Part shown: piece after piece, positions 8,696 through 18,300 of the stretch
Layout of the letters: every line of letters begins with the position of its first letter
How positions within the stretch are numbered: position 1 is the stretch's first letter
Source of the DNA: Novosphingobium sp. NDB2Meth1
GTDB lineage: Bacteria > Pseudomonadota > Alphaproteobacteria > Sphingomonadales > Sphingomonadaceae
Length of the DNA stretch: 64,000 nucleotides
Direction: 5' to 3'
Assembly: GCF_900117425.1 (NCBI RefSeq)
Contig: NZ_FPEH01000012.1
Location: forward strand, 310,001 to 374,000
Translations under genes and position numbers: made by a program
The notes under the pieces: model-generated
The model's database searches: none
The model's input: only the letters and a program-made list of their open reading frames with translations
What the model was told of the DNA's origin: nothing

Positions 8696-10099
8696 CTAGG
8701 GAAGCGGCCCGTCCGGCAGGCCGAGTGCGGCGCGGTCTGCGGTGGCGCCGGCGAGGTCGATGCCGGCGAGGGCTGCGCGGGCTTGCGCATCGAGGAGGCG
8801 GACGCGGGCGTCGGTGGCGGCTTCCTCGCGCATGTTGAGCAGAAAGAAGTCGCTGGCGCCGAGATCGAAGCGGCGGCGTTCGGCGGAGGCGAGGTCGTCG
8901 GCGAGGGCGGCTTCGTCGGCGGCGAGGCGGGCGGTCTTGGCGGCGCCGTCGACGGCGATGGCGATGCCCTTGACTTCGACGGCGATCTGTTCGCGCACGA
9001 GCTGTTGGCGAGTGCGCAGGCCGTCGATCTCGGCGCGGGCCTCGGCGATCTTGCCCTTGGCGCTGCGGCGCTGGAGCGGGACGGTGAGGCGGATGCCGAC
9101 AATGGCTTCCTCGCCGTCGCGCGATTTGCCGCCGGGCCCGGTCTTGCCGATGTCGTAGGAAAGCTCGCCGCGCACATCGAGGCGGGGCTTGAGTTCGTTT
9201 TCGGCAAGCGCGAGCTTCAATTCGGACTGGGCGAGGCGGGCGCTGAGAGTCTGCACGTCGGGCCGGTCCGCCGCTTGGCCGGGGCGCGAGGGCAGGAAGC
9301 CGGGGAGCGAGGCGGGCAGGCGATCGGGCGTGGGCACGAGGCGTTCGCCGTTCTCGTCGCGGTAGAAGAACGAGAGCGCGTTGGCGGCGGCGCCGAATTC
9401 CTGCTCGGAGCGGACGACGAGCGCGCGGCGGCGGACGATGTTGGTGTCCGCCTCGGTGAGGAGGATCGCGGGGCGGGCGCCCAATTGGACCTGCCGGGCG
9501 ATGCCGGCGCGGCGCTGCTCGGCGAGGTCGAGGAGCGCCTGATAGGCCTTGAGGCGCAGGCCGGCGGCGACCCAGTTCTGATAGGTGGCGGCAGCGCGCG
9601 CCTGGACGCCGATGGCGACCATCTCGCGCTCGAGGCGGGCGGCATCGATATCGCGCGCGGCGATGGCGATGCGGCCGCGGCGCTCGTCGATGGCCTTGTC
9701 GCGAAGCAGGGCGAACAGGCCGCCGATCTTCAACTCGCCGAGGCGGTCGGTATAGGCCTTGTCCTCGTAGATGGGGAAGGTGCCGCTGCTGACGCGGTAG
9801 CCGCCGTAGATCGAGCCGCCGTTATTGGTGAGCGGGCGGGTTGCCTTGCTTTCGAGATAGCTGCCCGAATAGTAGCCGAGCACGCGGCTGCCGACATCGA
9901 CATCGAACACGGTATCGAACGCACCTTCCGCCGAGAGGGCGCGGCCTTCGGCCTGGCGGACGCGGGCCATCGCCTCGACGATCTGCGGCGCCTGCCGGGC
10001 CGAGCTGTCGAGCACGTCAGCCAAAGTGAGGGGCGGGGTCTGCGCTGCCGCGGCGACGGGCCACAGCAGCGCGAGAGCCAGCAGAAGGCGGCGGATCAT
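8696..10099 (-). CDS. TolC-family outer-membrane efflux channel
   Basis: 467 aa with a signal peptide (hydrophobic stretch 5-19, predicted cleavage at VAAAAQT). The rest has the long alpha-helical pattern of TolC/OprM channels, with repeated helices rich in Ala, Arg and Glu. It would span the outer membrane and reach into the periplasm to meet the HlyD-type adaptor encoded just upstream. The start codon overlaps that gene's stop by 4 bp (ATGA). It is the last gene of a three-gene ABC/HlyD/TolC operon. Confidence 0.85.
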   Translation of the reverse strand: MIRRLLLALALLWPVAAAAQTPPLTLADVLDSSARQAPQIVEAMARVRQAEGRALSAEGAFDTVFDVDVGSRVLGYYSGSYLESKATRPLTNNGGSIYGGYRVSSGTFPIYEDKAYTDRLGELKIGGLFALLRDKAIDERRGRIAIAARDIDAARLEREMVAIGVQARAAATYQNWVAAGLRLKAYQALLDLAEQRRAGIARQVQLGARPAILLTEADTNIVRRRALVVRSEQEFGAAANALSFFYRDENGERLVPTPDRLPASLPGFLPSRPGQAADRPDVQTLSARLAQSELKLALAENELKPRLDVRGELSYDIGKTGPGGKSRDGEEAIVGIRLTVPLQRRSAKGKIAEARAEIDGLRTRQQLVREQIAVEVKGIAIAVDGAAKTARLAADEAALADDLASAERRRFDLGASDFFLLNMREEAATDARVRLLDAQARAALAGIDLAGATADRAALGLPDGPLP

Positions 10100-11205
10100 T
10101 TCGGCTTGCCCGCTTTCCGCACGGTGGCGTCGTCGTCCTTCGCAACGCCGTAGTCGTCGCCGGCGCTCTTGCCGGCCTTGGCGTTGATCGAATCCTTGAT
10201 GTCCTTGCTGAATTCAAGCGGGAAGTCGTTGAGCTGGCGCCAGAGTTCGTAGCCGACGCGGACGGTTTCCATCTGGATCCAGCCGCGGACCTTGGCACCG
10301 AGCTTGGTGAAGCGCAGGTCGGGCCAGGGGCGCTTGCCGGGGGCGGGTTCGACAAGGACGCGGAACAGGCCGCCCGCGTTCGAAGTGGGGTCGACCGCGC
10401 GGACGCGACCATCGAAGATGCCTTGCGCGACCGAGGGCCAGCCGGAGAACTGGATCGCGGGCCAGCCTTCGAATTCGAGGCGGACCTGCTGGCCGGGGCG
10501 GACGAGCGCGATGTCGCGGCCATCGATGTAGAGCGCGACGGCGCGTTCGGCAGTTTCGGGCGCGACGGTGGCGAGGACCGAGCCGGGGGAGACGACGCCG
10601 CCGGAGAGCGCGGCGTTCACGGTCTGGATGCGGCCATCGCGGGGGGCGCGGACGACCTGGCTCGACTGGCGCGCCAGCTGGACGTCGATGCGCTGGAGCT
10701 TGGCGCGCGATTCGGCGAGCTTGGCGCCGCCTTCGGCGACCTTGATCTGCGCGAGTTCGTAGTCGCGGCGGGCGATCAGGCCATCGCGCAGCAGCGCGGA
10801 GGCGCGGTTGACATCGAGCATCGCGGTGGCGCGGGACTGGGTGACCGCGGCGATTTCCGCCTCGATCTGCGCGCGTTCGGCAGCGAGGCGGGTGAGGTAG
10901 TCAGGGTCGAGGTCGATCACGCGGGCGATGGGCTGGCCGGCCTTCACCTGCTCGCCGTCCTTGACGTACCATTCGCTGATGCGCCCGGAGACGAGGCTGG
11001 AGACATCGGCGGCGCGGTCATCGGGATTGAGCGCGACGACGAGGCCATCCCCGTTCGCGGTCTGGACCCAGGGCACGAAGGCCATGACCAGCGCGGCGGC
11101 GGTGATGCCGAGCGCGACCAGCCACGCGGTGATGACCACCACGCGCGGGGCCTTCATCTTCGCGAGCGTGGGGAAGTGATCGATATGCTCAAGACGATAG
11201 GTCAC
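10096..11205 (-). CDS. HlyD-family periplasmic adaptor
   Basis: 369 aa. One membrane anchor lies near the N-terminus (about residues 25-45). A lipoyl-like half motif follows (SSLVSGRISEWYVKDGEQVKAGQPI), then an alpha-helical hairpin at about 105-185 and the second lipoyl half (VRAPRDGRIQTV). The last ~90 residues are less conserved and end in a charged tail. It would bridge the inner-membrane ABC protein and the TolC channel. The GTG start has a strong GGGAGG site 6 nt upstream and overlaps the ABC gene by 17 bp. Confidence 0.85.
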   Translation of the reverse strand: MTYRLEHIDHFPTLAKMKAPRVVVITAWLVALGITAAALVMAFVPWVQTANGDGLVVALNPDDRAADVSSLVSGRISEWYVKDGEQVKAGQPIARVIDLDPDYLTRLAAERAQIEAEIAAVTQSRATAMLDVNRASALLRDGLIARRDYELAQIKVAEGGAKLAESRAKLQRIDVQLARQSSQVVRAPRDGRIQTVNAALSGGVVSPGSVLATVAPETAERAVALYIDGRDIALVRPGQQVRLEFEGWPAIQFSGWPSVAQGIFDGRVRAVDPTSNAGGLFRVLVEPAPGKRPWPDLRFTKLGAKVRGWIQMETVRVGYELWRQLNDFPLEFSKDIKDSINAKAGKSAGDDYGVAKDDDATVRKAGKPK

Positions 11206-12886
11206 GGGCTGCCTCCCTGTCTGCTACGTGGGCCGCGAGTTCGGCGGCGGAGGCGAAACGGATCTGCTCCTGACGGCCGAGCCAGAGCCAGCCATCGAGC
11301 GCGAAGGAGCCGGGGCGCGAAGTGCACAGGAGCACGGTGGTGCCGGCGGCCTTGAGGCGTTCGAGCACGCCGAACAGCTGCGCGGGCGGCATCACATCGA
11401 ACACCGGCGCGAGGACGAGGACCTTGGGGCAAGCCAGCAGCGCGTTGGCGAGCTTGAGTTCCATGACTTCGCCCACGGTGAGCGGCCAGCCCGAGGAGGC
11501 GAGCGGCGTATCCAGTCCTTCGGGCAGGCTGGCGATGCGTTCGCTGAGGCCCACGGCATTGATGGCGTCGAGGATGCTTTCCGAGGTCGCGTCAGAGATG
11601 GCGAGATTGAGGTATTCGCGGATGGTGACTTCGACGATCGTTGGCCGGTCGAGCACGATGATCTCGGAGCGCAGCAGGTACATGTTGAGCCCGCCAAGAT
11701 CGGAGCCGCCAACGGTGACGAGGCCGTGGTCGGGCGCGACATGGCGCTTGAGCAGCATCGAGAGCGTGCGCTCGACGCCCGGTTCGGGGACAGTGACGAG
11801 GCGTTCGCCCGCGGCAAGCGAGAAGTTGAGATGCGTCTCGCCGAGCTTGACGTCGCGCAGCGAAATCGCGCCGTCGCGGGGGCCCTGCGTGCTGGGGATG
11901 GGAAGCTTTTCCTGCGCGATGCCGTAGAGGAGCGAGAGTTCTTCGCAACTGGCGACGAGATCGTAGAACGAATCGAGGTACCAGCCGAGCTGGCTGACGC
12001 CGTAGAACACGCCGGAGAGGATAAGCTCGGCGCCGACGAGCTGGCCGATGGTGAGCTCGCCCGCGAGGATGAGATTGCCGCCCAGCGCCAGCAGCGCCGC
12101 CGAAGCGGTGGCGTAGAGCGTGAAGAACGCCAGCGTCTGGGCGAAGCTGTAGCGGAAATAGCCCTTGTGCTTGGCGATGTAGTTCGCGGTCATCGCCTCG
12201 GACCGGTCCATCGCGAAGCCGACATGGCGGCTCGACTTGTAGAAGCCGTTGGAGCTGCCGACGCTTTCGAGCCAGCGCGCGGTATCGTGCTTGGCGTGGC
12301 TGAGGGCGACCGCATTGGTCATCGAACCCCGCGACCACAGCAGCCAGATGACCAGCAGCGCGAGCAGCAGCGTGACGTTGAAGGCGAGGAAGAAGGGGTG
12401 ATAGAAGCTGGTGACGATCAGGCCGACCGCCGATTGCAGCACGATGGTGAAGCCGCCGATGAGGAGGCTGGGCACCGCCTTTTGCACGACGGTCAGGTCG
12501 AAGAAGCGGTTGAAAAGATCCGCCCGGCGCGCATCGCCGAAGAACGGATCGCGCGCGTGGACGGCGCGGATGGTGATTTCGGCGACGATGCGGGCGAACA
12601 GGCGCCGCTCGAACAGCGTCATCACATAGACGCGCAGCGCCGAGAGCATCGCCACGACGAACAGCAGCGTGAAAAGGAGCGCCGCCAGCGTCCATAGCTG
12701 GGCGGGCAGCGCGGTGTAGGCCACACTGTTGATGAGGAGTTGGACTGAAATGGGTGTGGCCAGCGACAGCAGGCCTATGGCAATGCCATAGACCGCCGCC
12801 AGGCGCAGATATCCCGCGTCCGGCCCGATGATTTCGGCCATCCAGCGTATTGCATCGCGCAGTTCGACCCGCGTTGGTGCAGCCAT
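11189..12886 (-). CDS. ABC exporter-like protein with a degenerate ATP-binding domain
   Basis: 565 aa in the half-transporter layout: membrane helices at about 25-300, then a ~220-residue domain that follows the nucleotide-binding fold. Its catalytic motifs are missing. The Walker A slot reads VPEPGVERT (366-374) with no GK. The Q-loop slot reads VLDRP. The LSGGQ slot reads LTVGEV (469-474). The Walker B slot is LVLAPVFD, without the usual Asp-Glu. The H-loop slot is CTSR, without histidine. The reading frame is intact and overlaps the HlyD gene, so it looks like a maintained protein. The ATG start follows an AGGGA site; longer in-frame extensions run into the divergent regulator. It may pair with a separate ATPase or work without ATP hydrolysis. 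Confidence 0.8.
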   Translation of the reverse strand: MAAPTRVELRDAIRWMAEIIGPDAGYLRLAAVYGIAIGLLSLATPISVQLLINSVAYTALPAQLWTLAALLFTLLFVVAMLSALRVYVMTLFERRLFARIVAEITIRAVHARDPFFGDARRADLFNRFFDLTVVQKAVPSLLIGGFTIVLQSAVGLIVTSFYHPFFLAFNVTLLLALLVIWLLWSRGSMTNAVALSHAKHDTARWLESVGSSNGFYKSSRHVGFAMDRSEAMTANYIAKHKGYFRYSFAQTLAFFTLYATASAALLALGGNLILAGELTIGQLVGAELILSGVFYGVSQLGWYLDSFYDLVASCEELSLLYGIAQEKLPIPSTQGPRDGAISLRDVKLGETHLNFSLAAGERLVTVPEPGVERTLSMLLKRHVAPDHGLVTVGGSDLGGLNMYLLRSEIIVLDRPTIVEVTIREYLNLAISDATSESILDAINAVGLSERIASLPEGLDTPLASSGWPLTVGEVMELKLANALLACPKVLVLAPVFDVMPPAQLFGVLERLKAAGTTVLLCTSRPGSFALDGWLWLGRQEQIRFASAAELAAHVADREAARDLSS

Positions 12887-12979
12887 GAAGTTCCCTGAGA
12901 GCTCTGATTTCCGGTATCGGTGCGGTGCATTTAGGACATTGTGCAGCGCAGCGCCAATTACATCTCTTGTCTGGCCCCT

Positions 12980-12998
12980 ATAGGCTATGGTTATAACC
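12980..12998. promoter_or_regulatory. Candidate LysR/OxyR-type operator
   Basis: The 117-bp region between the divergent ABC and LysR genes contains the perfect palindrome GGTTATAACC (12989-12998), preceded directly by ATAGGCTAT. The closely spaced ATAG/CTAT units recall OxyR-type half-sites. The palindrome ends 5 bp before the regulator's start codon, which would suit autorepression. Confidence 0.45.
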
Positions 12999-13003
12999 AA
13001 AGA

Positions 13004-13915
13004 ATGACCACGATCCGCCAACTCCACTACCTTGTCGCGCTGGCCGATACCGGTTCGTTCGCGGAAGCGGCGCGGATCAGCCATGTCTCGCAGCCGGCGC
13101 TGAGCCAGCAGGTCAAGGCGCTGGAGGAGCGGCTCGGGGTGCGGCTGCTGGAGCGCTCGACGACGGGGGCGATCCTGACGCCGATCGGGCGGAGCATCGT
13201 ATCCAAGGCGCGCGGCATTCTGGGTGAAGTACGCGCCATCGAGGAGCTGGCGCAGTCTGCGGCGACGGGGCTGACCGGGACGCTGCGGATGGGGACGACG
13301 CCGACTTTGGGGCCCTATCTGCTTTCGCCGATCATTGCCGATCTGCACCGCGCGGCACCGGGGCTGAGGCTCTATGTGCGCGAGGGCATTCCGGACGAGC
13401 AGGCGCTGCAGGTCTCGCGCGGGGAGCTCGACGTGATGCTCGGGCCGCTGCCGATCCGGGGGGATGATCTGGAAATCGAGCCCTTGTTCCGCGAGCCGCT
13501 CGATCTGGTGGTGGCGGTGGACAGCCCGCTGGCGGAAGGGCGGGTCGATCCGGGGGCATTGGCGGGGCAGGTGCTGCTCTCGCTCGACACGCGGCATCAC
13601 CTGCACCGAGAAACGCAGCTTATAGCCGAGGCGCATAACATGGCGCTGAGCCCGGACTATGAGGGTACCAGCCTCGACAGCCTGCACATGATGGCGGCAT
13701 CAGGTCTGGGGCTGACGGTGCTGCCGCGGCTCTATCTGCAAAGCGATGTCGGCGGGCTTTCGGGTATTGCCGTGGTCAACGTGGCGGGATGGAAGGCGCA
13801 TCGTTCGGTGGCGCTGGCGTGGCGGCGGGGGACGAGCATGGAAGCGGCGTTCCGCACGATCGCCGAGCACGTGCAGCGCTCGGCGCGGCGGATGCTGGAG
13901 AAGGGGTTGGCTTAG
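13004..13915 (+). CDS. OxyR-like LysR-family regulator lacking cysteines
   Basis: 303 aa. The N-terminal winged helix (MTTIRQLHYLVALADTGSFA, then a VSQPALSQQVKALE recognition region) closely matches OxyR. The C-terminal two thirds form the LysR sensor domain. In OxyR this domain carries two redox cysteines, one in an HCLRD-like motif; here that place reads TRHHLHRETQ, and there is no cysteine anywhere in the protein. Sensing peroxide by a disulfide is therefore unlikely. It diverges from the degenerate ABC operon and probably regulates it. An in-frame extension to 12941 is rejected because the family start is at MTTIRQL. Confidence 0.82.
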   Translation: MTTIRQLHYLVALADTGSFAEAARISHVSQPALSQQVKALEERLGVRLLERSTTGAILTPIGRSIVSKARGILGEVRAIEELAQSAATGLTGTLRMGTTPTLGPYLLSPIIADLHRAAPGLRLYVREGIPDEQALQVSRGELDVMLGPLPIRGDDLEIEPLFREPLDLVVAVDSPLAEGRVDPGALAGQVLLSLDTRHHLHRETQLIAEAHNMALSPDYEGTSLDSLHMMAASGLGLTVLPRLYLQSDVGGLSGIAVVNVAGWKAHRSVALAWRRGTSMEAAFRTIAEHVQRSARRMLEKGLA

Positions 13916-15333
13916 GGCTTTGTCGGAGCTTCCCAGCCGCCGCCGAGGGCCTTGAAGACGCTGATCTGGGCGTCGGCGCGGTCGGCTTCGGCCTGGGCGA
14001 GGGCGGCGCGGGTCTGGGCGCGCTGGCGTTCGGCGTCAAGCAATTGCAGGAAGCTGTCGGCGCCGTAGTCGAAGCGGATGCGCGAGAGGCGGGCGGCGTC
14101 GTTGCTGGCGGTCATCGCGCGGCGCAGCGAGGCTTCGCGCTGGGTGGCGCCGCCGGCGCGGGCGAGTGACTGTTCGGCTTCCTTGAGCGCATTGAGGATG
14201 GCGGCGTCGAACTTTGCCAGCGAGCCTTCGGCGACGGCCTTGCTTTCGCGGACGCGCGCGCGGGCGGCGCCGTTGAAGGGGAAGTTCCACTTGATCTGCG
14301 GGCCGACCGAGTAGCCGAACGAATTGGCACTGCCGAGATTGCTGAACTGGGTCGCGCCGAGCGAGGTGCTGCCGAGGAGCGAGATCTTTGGATAGAGCGC
14401 GGCGGTGGCGATGCCGATGCGCGCGGTATCGGCGGCAAGCGCGCGTTCGGCCTGGCGGACATCGGGGCGGCGCGCGAGGAGCGCTTCGCCGTCGCCGACC
14501 GGGAGCGGTTCGGTGGCCATCGGCACGGCGCGGCACTTGGCGGCGGCGCTGTCGAGGATCGTGGCGGGTGCATCGCCGATCAGGACGGCGAGCGCGTAGA
14601 GCGCGGAGCGGCGCTGGGCTTCGAACACCGGAACCTGCGCGCGGGCCTGCTCGATAAGGACGGTGGCCTGATCGACTTCGCTTTGCGTGCCGCGCCCGGC
14701 GGCGAGGCGGCGCTGTGTGAGATCGAGCGTGCGGGCCTGCAGTTCCTCGGTCTCGCGCGCGACGTCGGCCTGCTGCCCGAAGCCGCAGGCCGAGGCGTAG
14801 GCGCGCGCGGTCTCGGCGGCGACCGCAACGCGCGCGGCATCGACGGCGGCTTGTGCCGAGGCGGCATCGGCGCGGGCAGCTTCGAGCGAGCGGCTGACCC
14901 CGCCGAAGAGATCGACCTCGTAGGAGGCATCATAGCCCACAGAGAAGAAATCGAACGAGACGGTGCGGCTGAGCGCGGGGACCACCTGCTGGCTGTTGGT
15001 GAACTGCGCGGTCGCACCGGAGGTCGGCAGGCGCGCGGCGCCGGCTTCGGAGAGCACGGCGCGGGCGCGCTGGAGATTGGCGGCGGCGACGCGCAGGTCG
15101 GAGTTCTTTGTCAGGGCCTGCGTGACGAGCCGGTCGAGCTCGGGGTCCTTGAACAGCTGCCACCACTGCGCCGGGAGCGGCGAAGGGGTGACGGCGCCGT
15201 TTTCCAGCGCTTCGGTGAGGCGGACCTGCTCGGGCGGGAGCGCGGCGGGGCGCTTGTAGTCCGGGCCGACGGCGCAGGCCGACAGGAGCAGCGCGGGGAG
15301 GAGGGCGGCGAGACGCTTGATGCCCCGGTTCAT
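13912..15333 (-). CDS. RND efflux outer-membrane lipoprotein (NodT/OprM type)
   Basis: 473 aa. The signal peptide ends in a lipobox (LLLSAC), followed by AVGPDYKRP, the usual start of the NodT/OprM family. The remaining sequence has the two tandem outer-membrane-efflux repeats, ending about residue 460. It forms the outer-membrane exit duct of the pump encoded just upstream. The ATG overlaps the stop of the permease gene by 4 bp. Its own stop overlaps that of the convergent OxyR-like gene by 3 bp. A much longer frame upstream lies antisense inside the permease gene and is not used. Confidence 0.88.
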   Translation of the reverse strand: MNRGIKRLAALLPALLLSACAVGPDYKRPAALPPEQVRLTEALENGAVTPSPLPAQWWQLFKDPELDRLVTQALTKNSDLRVAAANLQRARAVLSEAGAARLPTSGATAQFTNSQQVVPALSRTVSFDFFSVGYDASYEVDLFGGVSRSLEAARADAASAQAAVDAARVAVAAETARAYASACGFGQQADVARETEELQARTLDLTQRRLAAGRGTQSEVDQATVLIEQARAQVPVFEAQRRSALYALAVLIGDAPATILDSAAAKCRAVPMATEPLPVGDGEALLARRPDVRQAERALAADTARIGIATAALYPKISLLGSTSLGATQFSNLGSANSFGYSVGPQIKWNFPFNGAARARVRESKAVAEGSLAKFDAAILNALKEAEQSLARAGGATQREASLRRAMTASNDAARLSRIRFDYGADSFLQLLDAERQRAQTRAALAQAEADRADAQISVFKALGGGWEAPTKP

Positions 15334-18300
15334 GCTTCGCCCTCCGCCGCCGGGAGGGCCTTTGGCTTGCGGCGCAGCCATTGGCCGACGCGTTCGCCGA
15401 AATTGCGGCTGATGATGTAGAACGAGGGCGTAAAGAGCAGGCCGAAGCCGGTCACGCCGATCATCCCGAAGAACACCGCGATGCCGAGCGCCGAGCGCAT
15501 TTCCGCGCCGGGGCCGGTGGCGATGACGAGCGGCAGGGTGCCGAGGATGAAGGCGATCGAGGTCATCACGATCGGGCGCAGGCGCTGGTGCGCGGCGCGT
15601 TCGGCGGCGGCGCGGGGTTCCAGACCCTCGTCCTCGCCCTGCCGCGCGAACTCGACGATGAGGATCGCGTTCTTGGCGGCGAGGCCGATCAGCACGACGA
15701 GACCGATCTGGGTAAGGATATTGTTGTCGCGGCCCATGATGTCGACGCCGACGATGGCGGCGAGGAGACACATCGGGACGATCAGGATCACCGCGAGCGG
15801 GAGGACGAGGCTTTCGTATTGCGCCGCGAGGAGCAGGAACACGAAGACCACCGCGAGGCCGAACACGAGGATGCCGGTGTTGCCCGCCTGCTGCTGCTGG
15901 TAGGCAAGCTCGGTCCATTCGTAGGTGAAGCCGGCGGGGAGGTTGGCCTTGGCGAGCTGGTCCATCGTGGTCAGCGACTGGCCCGAGGAGAACCCGCGCT
16001 TGGTATCGCCCTGCAGTTCGGCGGCGGGATAGAGATTGAAGCGCACGACGCGGTAGGGGCCGCTGTCGTTCTTGAGCGTCATCACCGCGGCGAGCGGGAC
16101 CATCGCGCCCGAAGCCGAGCGCGTCTTGAGCCGGAGGATATCGCCGATATCGTCGCGGTAGGGCGCGTCGGCCTGCGCGGTCACGCGGAAGGTGCGGCCG
16201 AGGAAGTTGAAATCGTTGACGTACGTGCTGCCGAGATAGGTGCCGAGCGTGGCGAATACGCGCTCGACCGGCACGCCGATCTGCTCGGCGCGCTCGCGGT
16301 CGATATCGGCCTTGAGGCGCGGGGTCTTGGTGTTGAACGTGGTGAAGACCGAGGTGAGTCCCGGCTGCTGGTTGGCCGCCATCATCATCTTGAACGCGGC
16401 GCCTTCGAGCGCCGCGTAACCGGCGCCGGTGCGGTCCTCGATCATCATCTTGAAGCCGCCGCCGGTGCCGATGCCGCGCACGGGCGGCGGCGGCACGACG
16501 AGGACGTTGCCGGCGGTGATGCTGCCATAGGACTTGCGCAGTTCGTTGGCGACCTGATCCGCCGAGGCCTTGCGGTGGGCGAAGTCCTTGAGCGTGATGA
16601 AAATCGCGCCTGCATTGGGGGCAGTGGTGAAGGTCGCGCCGTCGAACCCGGCGAAGGCGATGGTGGCCTTCACGGCAGGATTTTCGCGCGCGATCTTGGC
16701 GGCGGCCTGCACGATCTCGTCGGTGCGCTGGAGCGAGCTGCCCGGCGGAAGCTGGACGACGCCGATCAGGTAGCTCTGGTCCTGCGCGGGGATGAAACCG
16801 GTCGGCGTTTCATAGAAGCGCCAGCCGGCGATGACGAGGAGCAGGACATACGCGACGCCGATCATGCCTAGTGAGCGCACCAGCCGCGCGGTGAGGCGGC
16901 CATAGCGCTGCGACAGGGTTTCGAAGCGCTGGTTGAAGCCGCGCGCGAAGCGTACTGGGAGGCCGCGCCAGCCAGTGGGGCAGGGCGTCTCCTCGTGGTC
17001 GCGCGGCTTCAGGATCAGCGCGGCGAGCGCGGGCGAAAGGGTCAGCGAGACGAAGGCCGAGATCGCGGTGGCGCTGACGATGGTGAGCGCGAACTGCTTG
17101 TAGAACGCGCCCGAGATGCCGGGGATGAACGCGGTCGGGATGAACACGCCGCACAGCACCAGCGCGATGGCGATGAGCGCGCCGGAGACTTCGTCCATCG
17201 TCTTGTGCGCAGCCTCGCGCGGGGTGAGGCCTTCCTCTTCCATCAGGCGCTCGATGTTCTCGACCACGACGATGGCGTCGTCGACGACGATGCCGATGGC
17301 GAGCACGAGGCCGAACAGCGAGAGGTTGTTGAGGCTGAAGCCGAAGGCGGCCATCGCGGCGAAGCTGCCGATCAGCGAGACCGGGATCGCGAGGATCGGG
17401 ATGATCGAGGCGCGCCAGCTCTGCAGGAACACCAGCACGACGAGCGCGACAAGCACGATCGCCTCAAGCAGGGTGTGCTGGACGGCTTCGATCGAGGCGC
17501 TGATGTATTCGGTCGGGTGGAACGGGACCGAATAGACGAGGCCCGGCGGGAACGATTTCGACAGGGCCTCCAGCTCGGCATCGACCGCCGCGGCGGTTTT
17601 CAGCGCGTTGGAGCCTGGAAGCTGGGTAACGGCCAGACCGAAGGAGGGGTAGCCGTCGCGATAGGCGTTGGTGCCATAGTCCTGCGCGCCCAGCTCGAGG
17701 CGGGCGATATCGCGCAGGCGGGTGAGGCGGCCCTCCTCGTCGCGCTTGATGATGATATCGCCAAACTCGTCGGTCGAGGTGAGGCGCCCCGCGGTCTGGA
17801 TGCCGAGCTGGAAGGCGGTGCCGCCCTGGTTGAACGGCGGCTGCCCGACCGAGCCGGCGGCGACTTGCGCGTTCTGGGCGCGGATCGCGGCGATGATCTC
17901 GTCCACCGTGAGGTTGCGGCTTGCGGCGGCATCCGGATCGATCCAGACGCGCATGTTGTAGTCGCGCCCGCCGATGATGCGCACGCCGCCCACGCCGGGA
18001 ATGCGGCTCAGCCGGTCGATCACCTGCAGCGTTGCATAGTTGGATATGTACTGCTGGCTGAGCGACTTGTCGGGCGAATAGAGATTGGCGACCATCAGCA
18101 GGTCGGGCGAGTTCTTGCGCACCGTCACGCCGATCTGGCGCACTTCCTCGGGCAGGCGCGGTTCCGCCGTGGCGACGCGGTTCTGCACGAGCACCTGCGC
18201 CTGATCGACATTGGTGCCCGCCTTGAAGGTGACGGTGATCGCCACGTTGCCGTCGCCGGTGGAGGACGACTGCATGTAGATCATGTTCTCGACGCCGTTG

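Noticed and set aside
11202..12695. The degenerate ABC gene as a pseudogene
   Set aside because: The frame is complete, length normal, and start and stop are coupled to neighbours. Only the catalytic motifs are lost, so it is called as an intact but unusual protein.
12887..13687. Long N-terminal extension of the degenerate ABC protein
   Set aside because: It runs antisense through the OxyR-like gene. The ATG at 12886 has a good ribosome site and begins the membrane domain correctly.
15334..15918. N-terminal extension of the NodT-type lipoprotein
   Set aside because: It lies inside the permease gene in another frame; the lipoprotein signal starts at 15333.
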